A stretch of DNA of 14,646 bases from a bacterium. GTDB lineage: Bacteria > JAHJDO01. Below the pieces are notes generated by a model that was given only the letters and a program-made list of their open reading frames with translations, was not told the DNA's origin and searched no databases. Location: the NCBI GenBank assembly GCA_030652805.1, contig JAUSPT010000087.1:1-14646 (forward strand), written 5' to 3'. This document shows, piece after piece, positions 1-7,390 of this stretch (positions are counted from its first letter, which is position 1; each line of letters begins with the position of its first letter). The translations under genes were made by a program, and so were the position numbers.

Positions 1-90
1 CAAGGAGTTATCCACAATATGCACATAATTAACAAAAAGAAAAAGTTTGATCAAAAAGAAAAATTTACTACTACTAATCTTAACAAAATA

Positions 91-131
91 GGACATTTCT
101 AAATGTTTTAAAAGCGGACATTTCTAAATGT
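91..131. repeat. Pair of 16-bp direct repeats with a near-palindromic core
   Basis: The 16-mer GGACATTTCTAAATGT occurs at 91-106 and again at 116-131, a 25-bp period. Its core ACATTT-CT-AAATGT is itself an inverted repeat with 6-bp arms. The pair lies just upstream of the promoter of the toxin-antitoxin operon, so it could be a regulator binding site or a remnant of a mobile-element end. I cannot tell which. The rest of 1-183 holds no convincing coding sequence. Confidence 0.7.
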
Positions 132-133
132 GG

Positions 134-175
134 TTGACAAATAGTCTTGTCAATGTATCCCAATTGTGCTATATT
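134..175 (+). promoter_or_regulatory. Promoter and probable autoregulatory operator of the dinJ-yafQ-like operon
   Basis: TTGTCA (147-152), a 17-bp spacer and TATATT (170-175) form a good sigma70-type promoter. TGC directly before the -10 makes it an extended -10 element. A perfect inverted repeat, TTGACAA (134-140) and TTGTCAA (147-153) separated by 6 nt, covers the -35. RelB/DinJ-type antitoxins usually repress their own operons by binding such palindromes, so this is the likely operator (inference). Predicted transcription would begin near 182, giving a very short leader before the ribosome binding site. Confidence 0.65.
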
Positions 176-195
176 GATGGCAAATGGAGGATAAA

Positions 196-456
196 ATGTC
201 TAAGACAGCAACAATCAGAGCTCGAATTGAACCAGATTTGAAGAACAATGCGGAACGTCTATTCCATAGACTTGGTATTTCAGCAACTCAGGCGATTACA
301 ATGTTCTATCGTCAGGCAACATTGCGAAAAGGGCTCCCTTTTGATGTTGTAATTCCTAATAAAACCACGCTCAATACATTCGAAAGCGCCGATTCCGGAC
401 GAGATCTAATCGTGTGCAAGAATGCAGACGACATGTTTAAGAAGCTGGGAATCTGA
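196..456 (+). CDS. dinJ: RelB/DinJ-family antitoxin
   Basis: This is an 86-residue antitoxin of a type II toxin-antitoxin pair, expected to bind and neutralise the toxin encoded next and to repress the operon. The N-terminus (TATIRARIEPDLK) has the ribbon-helix-helix pattern of DinJ, and the C-terminus ends in DADD/NADD-like residues followed by a K-LGI tail, as E. coli DinJ does. I chose the ATG at 196 because GGAGG lies 5 nt upstream at 186-190; an in-frame ATG at 184 overlaps that ribosome binding site and would add only four residues. The stop codon overlaps the toxin start by one base (TGATG), indicating translational coupling. The family assignment is strong. The exact regulatory partner sites are inferred. 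Confidence 0.9.
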   Translation: MSKTATIRARIEPDLKNNAERLFHRLGISATQAITMFYRQATLRKGLPFDVVIPNKTTLNTFESADSGRDLIVCKNADDMFKKLGI

Positions 457-728
457 TGCTCGCACCTGTCTATACCAGACAGTTTGAGAAGGATATCAAA
501 CGAAGCAAGAAGCGGGGCAAAAATCTCGAAAAATTCAAGATCATTGTCAGCACACTTCTTGAAGGCAGGTCTCTTGATCCAATTCATCGTGACCATGGTC
601 TTACTGGAAACTATACAGGTCGTCGAGACTGCCATATTGAATCTGACTGGTTACTGATTTATAAGAAAGACAAGAAGTATATCAGATTTGAACGAATGGG
701 AACTCACTCCGACCTCTTTAAAAAGTAA
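456..728 (+). CDS. yafQ: YafQ-family mRNA interferase toxin (RelE superfamily)
   Basis: This 90-residue protein matches YafQ closely in length and pattern. YafQ is a ribosome-dependent endoribonuclease that cuts mRNA in the A site. The residues that matter in E. coli YafQ have counterparts here: His47, His60, Asp64-Trp65, Arg80, His84 and Phe88, within the motifs RDCHIESDWLLIYK and RFERMGTHSDLF. The catalytic set is therefore complete and the toxin should be active. It starts inside the antitoxin stop codon (1-base overlap), so it depends on antitoxin translation. A palindrome followed by a T-rich run (787-823) lies about 60 nt downstream and could end the transcript. Confidence 0.92.
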   Translation: MLAPVYTRQFEKDIKRSKKRGKNLEKFKIIVSTLLEGRSLDPIHRDHGLTGNYTGRRDCHIESDWLLIYKKDKKYIRFERMGTHSDLFKK

Positions 729-757
729 ATATTTACACAACTTAAAACAATTTCTTT

Positions 758-787
758 GTCATTCTCTGACTTGGTCGAGGAATCCAG
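758..787 (-). repeat. Dispersed 30-bp GGATTCC...GAGAATGAC repeat, copy 1
   Basis: Read on the minus strand this 30-mer begins CTGGATTCC and ends GAGAATGAC. It matches the plus-strand copy at 2525-2554 at 25 of 30 positions. The ends are partly complementary (GGATTC and GAATG), giving an imperfect hairpin. Repeats of this general look are widespread in many bacterial genomes. It directly abuts the REP palindrome that follows. Confidence 0.7.
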
Positions 788-810
788 TAGGGGACAGGCA
801 TGCCTGTCCC
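787..810 (+). repeat. GTAG-headed REP-like palindrome 1 (possible terminator)
   Basis: The element starts with GTAGGGG and then forms a perfect palindrome with arms GGGACAGG and CCTGTCCC around CATG. A GTAG tetranucleotide next to the hairpin foot is the hallmark of REP sequences mobilised by RAYT proteins, and a RAYT gene is present at 12943. On the plus strand the hairpin is followed by TTTGCTTTTCTTT (811-823), so it may also act as an intrinsic terminator for the toxin-antitoxin operon. A near-identical inverted copy lies at 2568-2591. Confidence 0.8.
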
Positions 811-838
811 TTTGCTTTTCTTTAATCTCAGACAGATA

Positions 839-867
839 TTTAAAATAATAGGGTTATGTGATACAAT
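839..867 (+). promoter_or_regulatory. Predicted promoter of the GT39 glycosyltransferase gene
   Basis: TTTAAA (839-844), a 17-bp spacer and TACAAT (862-867), with TG one base before the -10 (859-860), form an extended -10 promoter. The start point would be near 874, inside the inverted repeat that follows. Confidence 0.5.
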
Positions 868-904
868 TTAATCAATATTCAAGGAGCAAAAATATTGATT
901 AAAT
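866..904. repeat. Perfect 14-bp inverted repeat with a Shine-Dalgarno sequence in its loop
   Basis: ATTTAATCAATATT (866-879) is exactly complementary to 891-904, with an 11-nt loop that contains AAGGAG (881-886). Eight nt after AAGGAG a TTG (895-897) opens a tiny frame, Met-Ile-Lys-Ser-Gly-Ser-Leu-Leu, ending at TAA 919-921. The repeat may be a regulator binding site or a leader hairpin, but because the predicted start point falls inside it, a full RNA hairpin would need an earlier start. The leader peptide is speculative. Confidence 0.65.
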
Positions 905-944
905 CAGGGAGCCTTTTGTAAATTGACGAGGATTATAAAATAGC

Positions 945-2474
945 ATGAATGCATCCCCAATCAGACGTTGGAAATCTCCCTATATTTATCTGGGCATCAT
1001 CCTTATTTTTGCTTTCTCTCTTAGACTCTCTTACCTTCTTGAATTCTACCCAACTGTCTTCTTCAATGCCAGTTTAATGAAAGGACTGGACCAAAAAACC
1101 TTTGATGTCTTGGCAAACAATATTGTAAAAAATCCATGGATTGGGGACGGTAACGTTTTTTATATAGCTCCAGGCTATCCCTATTTTGTTGCTGGAATTT
1201 ATAAAATGTTCGGTAGTAGTAATTATTTTGCCGTTGCTTTTATTCAAATTCTTCTGGACACCCTTCTTTGTCTCCTTTTATTCTTCCTGGGTAAATGGCT
1301 TTTTAATAAAAGAGTGGGCCTTCTTGCCGCTTTCTTTGCCGCCTTTTATCGACCATCCATCTTTTATTCTGTGCCCCTTTTAAGCGATAGTTTGATTCTA
1401 TTTTTAAATATTTTTACTATCTTTATCATTTATTGGGCATTAAGGAAAAAAGATTATAAAAGGTGGATTTTAGGGGGTTTGGTGCTGGGATTGGCCGCTT
1501 TGGCTAAACCAACCATTCTGCTGTTTCTTCCTTTTTTGCTCATTGGATTGTTGGTATATCCAAAAAAGAAATTTAATCCATTTTTATCCTGGACAATTGT
1601 CGTTCTCTTAATGTTAATAATCATCTCTCCTGTGACAGTCAGGAATTGGCAAACATCTTCTGAATTTATTCCTATCTGCTCCAATGGACCGATTAATTAC
1701 AAGATTGGCAATAGCATTGATTCAATCGGTCTTTTTATGTATCCCAAGGAACCTTTAGCACCTGTTTTTTCCAAGGTTTTCTGGAAACTTCAGGGAAAAA
1801 AATTTATGTTCTTTTTCAACAGTTATGAATGGCCGCAGAATCTGAATATCTACCTCTTGACCAAAATCACCAAAAGCCTTAAATTTCCATTATTTAGTTT
1901 TGGTCTTCTCATCCCCCTGGGTATTCTTGGTCTATTTCTTTCTTTAAATAAAAAATCTCTTCTTTTATTCTTCTTTACCCTATGCAATATCCTCTGGGTT
2001 GTCGCCTTTCTTGTTACCTCCCGTTATCGGCTCCCTGCAGTAGGGTGTTTAATTTTGTTCGCTGCCTTCTCAGTAGATTGGTTGATTAATAATAGTAGAA
2101 TAAGAAAACAGCGTCACTTATTTTGCCTTGTTCTTTTAACAACGTTGATTTTATTCCTTTTTATTAATCGTGATTTTAAAAGGCCAAAAATCAGGAAAAA
2201 GGATTTTTCAAATTTAAAGTATTTAACCCCAGAAAATGTTAATTATGATACTAAACAAGGTAGATTAGGGCTTGCCTGTAAAAAGGCGAAGACATTTGTT
2301 AATCTCTGTCCTAATGAATCAGAAAGTCATCAAGCATTGTCCATTGTTTATTTAAATCAGAAAAAATTCGCTCCAGCTTTTTTAGAAATTAAAGAAGCTC
2401 TTCGCCTTAATCCTTCAAGTCAATCGGCTAAAGAAATTTTGAGTTTTTTTCAGGAGAAAAATGATTCTAAATAA
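945..2474 (+). CDS. ArnT/PMT-like (GT39-type) membrane glycosyltransferase with C-terminal TPR-like tail
   Basis: This 509-residue protein has about ten or more hydrophobic segments. Its N-terminal layout is typical of the glycosyltransferase 39/PMT superfamily: a first membrane segment near residues 14-32, then a periplasmic loop with acidic residues (Asp49, Asp54) followed by APGYPYFVAGIYKMFG. Such enzymes transfer sugars from polyprenyl-phosphate donors to lipids, glycans or proteins on the outer face of the inner membrane. The donor and acceptor cannot be read from sequence. The last 80 or so residues are soluble and look like one or two TPR units (residues about 455-500), a common tail in uncultured bacteria. 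The start ATG has GAGGA about 12 nt upstream (928-932), longer than ideal. The gene stands alone between two repeat-rich spacers. Confidence 0.8.
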   Translation: MNASPIRRWKSPYIYLGIILIFAFSLRLSYLLEFYPTVFFNASLMKGLDQKTFDVLANNIVKNPWIGDGNVFYIAPGYPYFVAGIYKMFGSSNYFAVAFIQILLDTLLCLLLFFLGKWLFNKRVGLLAAFFAAFYRPSIFYSVPLLSDSLILFLNIFTIFIIYWALRKKDYKRWILGGLVLGLAALAKPTILLFLPFLLIGLLVYPKKKFNPFLSWTIVVLLMLIIISPVTVRNWQTSSEFIPICSNGPINYKIGNSIDSIGLFMYPKEPLAPVFSKVFWKLQGKKFMFFFNSYEWPQNLNIYLLTKITKSLKFPLFSFGLLIPLGILGLFLSLNKKSLLLFFFTLCNILWVVAFLVTSRYRLPAVGCLILFAAFSVDWLINNSRIRKQRHLFCLVLLTTLILFLFINRDFKRPKIRKKDFSNLKYLTPENVNYDTKQGRLGLACKKAKTFVNLCPNESESHQALSIVYLNQKKFAPAFLEIKEALRLNPSSQSAKEILSFFQEKNDSK

Positions 2475-2524
2475 GGATAAATATGGACAGCGACCTTTAA
2501 AAAACAATGTCAAATCTTAAACAT

Positions 2525-2554
2525 CTGGATTCCCCGATTAAATCGGAGAATGAC
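2525..2554 (+). repeat. Dispersed 30-bp GGATTCC...GAGAATGAC repeat, copy 2
   Basis: This is the same repeat as the minus-strand copy at 758-787 (25 of 30 positions), in opposite orientation. The arms CCGATT and AATCGG make a clearer hairpin here. The spacer 2475-2703 is otherwise made of palindromes, with no gene or clear promoter visible in it. Confidence 0.7.
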
Positions 2555-2567
2555 GTAATAAAGCAAA

Positions 2568-2591
2568 GGGATAGGCATGCCTGTCCCCTAC
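2568..2591 (-). repeat. GTAG-headed REP-like palindrome 2
   Basis: Read on the minus strand it begins GTAGGGGACAGG, has the core GGCATGCC and ends CCC. It differs from the copy at 787-810 at one base. The similarity continues outside the palindrome (TTTGCTTT on the minus strand), so more than the hairpin was copied. Confidence 0.8.
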
Positions 2592-2619
2592 ATAAAAATC
2601 ACAAGAAGAAAAGGGGATT

Positions 2620-2643
2620 GGGCTCAAAATATTGAGCCCCTAC
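2620..2643 (-). repeat. GTAG-headed REP-like palindrome 3 (AT-rich core)
   Basis: On the minus strand this element begins GTAGGGG. Its arms GGGCTCAA and TTGAGCCC enclose TATT. The head matches the other REP-like palindromes but the core is unrelated to the GGC-NN-GCC core of the others, so it may be a separate subfamily. It lies 61 nt upstream of the mnmE start and is the reason a spurious upstream in-frame ATG (2632) exists. Confidence 0.65.
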
Positions 2644-2703
2644 TACACAATCCCGAAAGCGTTAGGGACTTTGTCTCTCGGCAATGACGGAAGGAACATT
2701 ATT

Positions 2704-4080
2704 ATGACCACAGATACAATAGCAGCAATATCAACTTCGCTTGGCGAGGGTGGAATAGGGATTATAAGGCTAAGCGGGCCGGATGCAATAAAGATTGCCT
2801 CAAAAATATTCAAGCCAAAGAAAAACATAAATCTAGAAAAGCAAAAATCTCATACGCTTCATTTTGGATATATTATTAAGGGAAAAACTGTTCTTGATGA
2901 AGTACTGGTTTCCGTAATGAAGGCTCCTCATTCATACACAAAAGAAGATGTTGTGGAGATTAATTGTCATAGCGGGGTTTTAATTTTAATATCTATTCTA
3001 GAGCTTGCATTAAGACACGGTGCACGTACAGCGCAGCCGGGTGAATTTACTAAAAGAGCGTTTTTAAACGGTAGAATAGACCTGTCACAAGCTGAGTCAG
3101 TAATAGACTTGATAAGAAGCATGTCGTCAAAAGGATTGAAATTAGCAGCGCAGCAGCTATCAGGCAAATTATCTGTTAAAATAAAAAAATTACGTATAGA
3201 ATTGCTTGATTTACTGGTGCGTATAGAAGCATTACTTAACTTTCCCGAGGATGAAGTTAGCTCAATAAGCAGAGGTACTATATTATCTTCAGTTAAGAAG
3301 ATGCAGAAAAAGATTGAGGCTTTAATTGACACTGCTGATCAGGGGGAGATTTTTAGGCATGGGGTAAGGACTGTTATTGCTGGCAAACCAAATGTTGGGA
3401 AATCCAGCCTTTTGAATATGCTTATGGAAGAAGAGAGAGCCATAGTAACAGAGATTCCCGGAACCACAAGAGACACAGTAGAGGGGCACATTCACATACA
3501 AGGACTTTCCTTCATACTAATAGACACTGCCGGCTTACAACCTGTAAGCAATATTGTAGAAAGAATAGGCATTGCCAGAAGCAAGAAAAAACTCTTAGAA
3601 GCTGACCTTATACTCTTCATGTTAGATGCAAACACCACGATTGATTCCAATGATAAGAAACTGTTTGAACTTGTTGAAGGGAGGCATACTATTGTACTGC
3701 TTAATAAAATAGATCTACCATCTAAAACAAAGATATCTGATATTTATAAACTTGTTCCTAAAGGGATAATTTTAAGAATATCTGCAAAGGAGGAAATTGG
3801 AATCGATGAGCTCAAAAACACAATGTTTGATATAACATTATCTAAGTTTAAGCACCATCAGTCCTCTGTATGTGTTAATATGAGACATAAGGAATCGCTG
3901 TTAAATGCGCAAAAGAGTTTAGATCATGTTATTCATACTATGACAAGAACAAAATTAACCGAAGAGTTTGTCTCTCTTGACCTGAAGAATGCTCTGGACT
4001 CTCTTGGCCAAATAACAGGAGAAACAGTGAATAATGAAGTGCTGGATAGAATATTCGCAAAATTCTGTATAGGAAAGTAA
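2704..4080 (+). CDS. mnmE: tRNA uridine-5-carboxymethylaminomethyl(34) synthesis GTPase MnmE
   Basis: With MnmG, MnmE installs the carboxymethylaminomethyl group at U34 of certain tRNAs, using GTP hydrolysis and a 5,10-methylene-THF cofactor. The 458-residue product shows the whole family layout. The N-terminal tetrahydrofolate-binding domain begins DTIAAISTSLGEGGIGIIRL and contains PGEFTKRAFLNGRIDLSQAE. A G domain follows, with P-loop GKPNVGKS at residues 227-234, PGTTRD, DTAG and NKID. The helical domain ends in the invariant FCIGK. I chose the ATG at 2704 because homologues begin at this point and GGAAGGA (2689-2695) sits 8 nt upstream. An in-frame ATG at 2632 would add 24 residues encoded by repeat DNA. 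No mnmG is present in the window. Confidence 0.97.
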   Translation: MTTDTIAAISTSLGEGGIGIIRLSGPDAIKIASKIFKPKKNINLEKQKSHTLHFGYIIKGKTVLDEVLVSVMKAPHSYTKEDVVEINCHSGVLILISILELALRHGARTAQPGEFTKRAFLNGRIDLSQAESVIDLIRSMSSKGLKLAAQQLSGKLSVKIKKLRIELLDLLVRIEALLNFPEDEVSSISRGTILSSVKKMQKKIEALIDTADQGEIFRHGVRTVIAGKPNVGKSSLLNMLMEEERAIVTEIPGTTRDTVEGHIHIQGLSFILIDTAGLQPVSNIVERIGIARSKKKLLEADLILFMLDANTTIDSNDKKLFELVEGRHTIVLLNKIDLPSKTKISDIYKLVPKGIILRISAKEEIGIDELKNTMFDITLSKFKHHQSSVCVNMRHKESLLNAQKSLDHVIHTMTRTKLTEEFVSLDLKNALDSLGQITGETVNNEVLDRIFAKFCIGK

Positions 4081-4082
4081 CT

Positions 4083-4856
4083 ATGAAGTTTGATATTTAT
4101 TTTCATGCGCCGTTTGATATGCTTCTTAAACACCTGAAGGATATAGCGGATTATCACATTAATCTTGAAATATATATAAATCCTGCTGAGCTGGATTGCT
4201 TACCTCTTAAGGAAATGAGAAAGGTTAAAAACTTTTGTTTAGAAGAAGATATAAGAACCAGTTGTCACGGCCCATATATTGACTTAAATCCGGGAAGCGA
4301 GGATCCAAAAGTAAGAAGTCTAACAAGGGAAAGATTTGTTCAGTCTATTCAGTTTTGTAATAAAATGGACATAAAGAATCTGGTGTTGCATACTGGATAT
4401 TCACCAGCTTTTCATGAATCAATTAAAGATATCTGGTTTGAGACATCATTGGATTTGTGGAAAGAGATAAAAACTATTGCAGAAGAAAAAGAAATTAAGA
4501 TAGCAATTGAAAATTGCCTGGAAAATTCTCCGGAAATAGTTATCCGACTTCTTAATGAAATTGGTTCAGAGAACTTTGGTATGTGTTTTGACATTGCGCA
4601 TTTTAATGTATTTGGAGATAAACCTGTTCTTGATTATTTTGACATATGCGCAGACAGAATATTTAAAATTCATCTCTCAGACAATAACGGTGATAGAGAT
4701 TCTCATCTTGCATTTGAAAAGGGCAACATAAATTTTCAACAAATATCTCACAGGTTAAAAGAGAAGAATCTGAATCCTATAATAACAGTAGAAGCAATGA
4801 GTGTAGAAGATGTTATTTATGATATAGAATATTTAGAGAATGTGGACTGGTTTTAA
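4083..4856 (+). CDS. Sugar phosphate isomerase/epimerase-like TIM-barrel protein
   Basis: This 257-residue protein belongs to the xylose-isomerase-like / AP endonuclease family 2 TIM-barrel superfamily. The strand ends carry candidate metal ligands: His62 (CHGPY), His103 (LHTGY), Glu143 (IEN), Asp170 and His173 (CFDIAHFN), His197 (KIHLSDN), His208 and Glu237 (TVEA). This set fits a di-metal site such as that of endonuclease IV or related isomerases. The gene begins 2 nt after the mnmE stop, so the two are almost certainly co-transcribed and probably translationally coupled. A nucleic-acid role next to a tRNA modifier is possible, but a sugar isomerase or epimerase is equally likely. The substrate is unknown. 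Confidence 0.8.
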   Translation: MKFDIYFHAPFDMLLKHLKDIADYHINLEIYINPAELDCLPLKEMRKVKNFCLEEDIRTSCHGPYIDLNPGSEDPKVRSLTRERFVQSIQFCNKMDIKNLVLHTGYSPAFHESIKDIWFETSLDLWKEIKTIAEEKEIKIAIENCLENSPEIVIRLLNEIGSENFGMCFDIAHFNVFGDKPVLDYFDICADRIFKIHLSDNNGDRDSHLAFEKGNINFQQISHRLKEKNLNPIITVEAMSVEDVIYDIEYLENVDWF

Positions 4857-4884
4857 TATTTTTTCACTTTTTTCTATTTTCCTC

Positions 4885-4913
4885 TTGACATGGGTAGAGA
4901 AAGTTGCTATTTT
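4885..4913 (+). promoter_or_regulatory. Sigma70-type promoter of the groES-groL-groES operon
   Basis: TTGACA (4885-4890), an exact 17-bp spacer and TATTTT (4908-4913) form the promoter. TGC before the -10 makes it an extended -10 element. The -10 abuts and overlaps the CIRCE operator, so bound HrcA would block RNA polymerase. Confidence 0.85.
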
Positions 4914-4939
4914 TAGCACTCTAGACGAAAGAGTGCTAA
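4913..4939. promoter_or_regulatory. CIRCE operator (HrcA binding site)
   Basis: TTAGCACTC (4913-4921), 9 nt, then GAGTGCTAA (4931-4939): a perfect match to the CIRCE consensus. The complementarity extends to 12-bp arms (4910-4921 and 4931-4942). The operator is bound by the heat-shock repressor HrcA, whose folding depends on GroEL, so chaperonin shortage derepresses the operon (established for the family). The hrcA gene is not in this window. Confidence 0.97.
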
Positions 4940-4969
4940 AAATTTGATGAAATTTATAATAAGTTAGAA

Positions 4970-4981
4970 GGGGGGGGGTGA
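4970..4981 (+). promoter_or_regulatory. Ribosome binding site of the first groES embedded in a nine-G tract
   Basis: Nine consecutive G residues (4970-4978) run into TGAGGA just before the ATG at 4988. GGGGTGA (ending 4981) resembles the end of an AGGAGGTGA-type ribosome binding site with a 6-nt spacer. A homopolymer this long is prone to replication slippage, and also to sequencing error. Confidence 0.6.
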
Positions 4982-4987
4982 GGAAAT

Positions 4988-5275
4988 ATGACGGTTAAGC
5001 CACTAGCTGATAGGATCTTAGTTAAGAGATTAGAAGAGGAGGACAAGATAGGAAGCATAATAGTTCCTGATACGGCTAAGGAAAAGTCTCAAAAAGCAGA
5101 GGTTATTGCTGTAGGAGAGGGGAGAAGGACAGATGAAGGAAAACTAGTTTCTCTTGAGGTTAAAAAGGGGGACAAGCTACTTATTGGTAAGTATGCAGGT
5201 ACGGATATAAAGATTGATGGCGAAGAGTATATAATTATGAAGCAGGAAGATGTAATGGGAATTTTTAAGAACTAA
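4988..5275 (+). CDS. groES: Co-chaperonin GroES, first copy
   Basis: GroES forms the heptameric lid of the GroEL folding chamber. This 95-residue protein has the usual N-terminal strand (KPLADRILVKRL) and the C-terminal IDGEEYIIMKQEDVMGI. In the mobile loop that docks on GroEL, most GroES proteins have GGI followed by two hydrophobic residues. Here the loop reads EDKIGSIIVPD and is one residue shorter than in the second copy at 7015, which has [12 protein letters not shown]. The hydrophobic docking residues (IIV) are kept, so binding is plausible but affinity may differ. It is the first gene after CIRCE; groL follows 32 nt downstream. It could be specialised relative to the second copy (inference). 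Confidence 0.95.
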   Translation: MTVKPLADRILVKRLEEEDKIGSIIVPDTAKEKSQKAEVIAVGEGRRTDEGKLVSLEVKKGDKLLIGKYAGTDIKIDGEEYIIMKQEDVMGIFKN

Positions 5276-5301
5276 AGATAAAAACATAAAGAAAGGAGTA
5301 A

Positions 5302-6948
<1,647 letters not shown>

Positions 6949-6966
6949 GATAGAAACTAGTTAGTT

Positions 6967-6992
6967 TAGGGGCATGGTTTTCCGTGCCCCTA
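6967..6992. repeat. Intercistronic hairpin between groL and the second groES (eroded REP-like)
   Basis: Arms TAGGGGCATGG (6967-6977) and CCGTGCCCCTA (6982-6992) form an 11-bp stem with one G-U pair and a TTTT loop. The TAGGGG foot resembles the GTAGGGG head of the REP-like palindromes elsewhere, but the first base is not G. No T run follows, so it is not a classical terminator. It could protect upstream groL mRNA or reduce read-through into the second groES. Confidence 0.75.
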
Positions 6993-7014
6993 TAAATTTA
7001 CGAGGAGACAAGAT

Positions 7015-7302
7015 ATGAAATTAGTACCTTTAGAAGACAGAGTTATTATAAAGAGATTAGAAGCTGAAGATAAGACAAAGGGAGGTATAATTCTTCCCGA
7101 TACAGCTAAGGAAAAACCGCAAAAGGGTAAGATTATAGCTGTTGGCAGTGGAAAAGTGTTGGAAGATGGGAAGAAACAATCAATGAGTGTTAAAAAAGGC
7201 GACAAAGTTATTTTTGCATCATACGCAGGCACAGAAGTACAAATTGACGGGGAAGAGCATCTGATAATGAAAGAGGAAGACATCTTAGCTGTTATAGAAT
7301 AG
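7015..7302 (+). CDS. groES: Co-chaperonin GroES, second copy
   Basis: This is a second GroES paralogue of 95 residues, clearly similar to the first copy but divergent. It begins [15 protein letters not shown], has the more canonical mobile loop KGGIILPD, and ends [24 protein letters not shown] (7003-7007) is 7 nt before the ATG. It follows groL by 66 nt that contain a stable hairpin, and a strong terminator lies just after it, so it is the last gene of the operon. Having groES on both sides of groL is unusual. The canonical loop suggests this one is a fully functional GroEL partner. Confidence 0.96.
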   Translation: MKLVPLEDRVIIKRLEAEDKTKGGIILPDTAKEKPQKGKIIAVGSGKVLEDGKKQSMSVKKGDKVIFASYAGTEVQIDGEEHLIMKEEDILAVIE

Positions 7303-7317
7303 CAGCATATGTTTTTT

Positions 7318-7366
7318 AAGCCTCCTGCACCCCGAATGCTTTGGGGACAGGAGGCTTATTTGTTTT
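7318..7366 (+). terminator. Intrinsic terminator of the chaperonin operon
   Basis: AAGCCTCCTG (7318-7327) pairs perfectly with CAGGAGGCTT (7348-7357). An inner CCCC/GGGG stem (7330-7333 with 7343-7346) extends the hairpin. ATTTGTTTT follows. Upstream TTTTTT and downstream T-rich sequence suggest it may work in both directions, though the opposite strand has no convergent gene here. Confidence 0.9.
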
Positions 7367-7390
7367 GACTATTTTAGGGAGGGAATAGAA

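Noticed and set aside
8-16. TTATCCACA, a perfect DnaA box at the window start
   Set aside because: Only one clear box is present, with no dnaA or dnaN and no AT-rich repeats typical of an origin, so it is not enough to propose oriC.
184-195. Earlier ATG for the antitoxin
   Set aside because: It overlaps the GGAGG ribosome binding site that serves the ATG at 196.
945-2474. Composite transposon carrying the glycosyltransferase
   Set aside because: The flanking repeats are short palindromes with preserved order, and there is no transposase between them and no clear target duplication.
787-2643. CRISPR array from the repeated palindromes
   Set aside because: The copies are few, irregularly spaced, in both orientations and separated by a gene; no array structure or cas gene exists.
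2632-2703. N-terminal extension of mnmE from an upstream ATG
   Set aside because: It is encoded by REP and spacer DNA, lacks similarity to the family N-terminus, and the ATG at 2704 has a better ribosome binding site.
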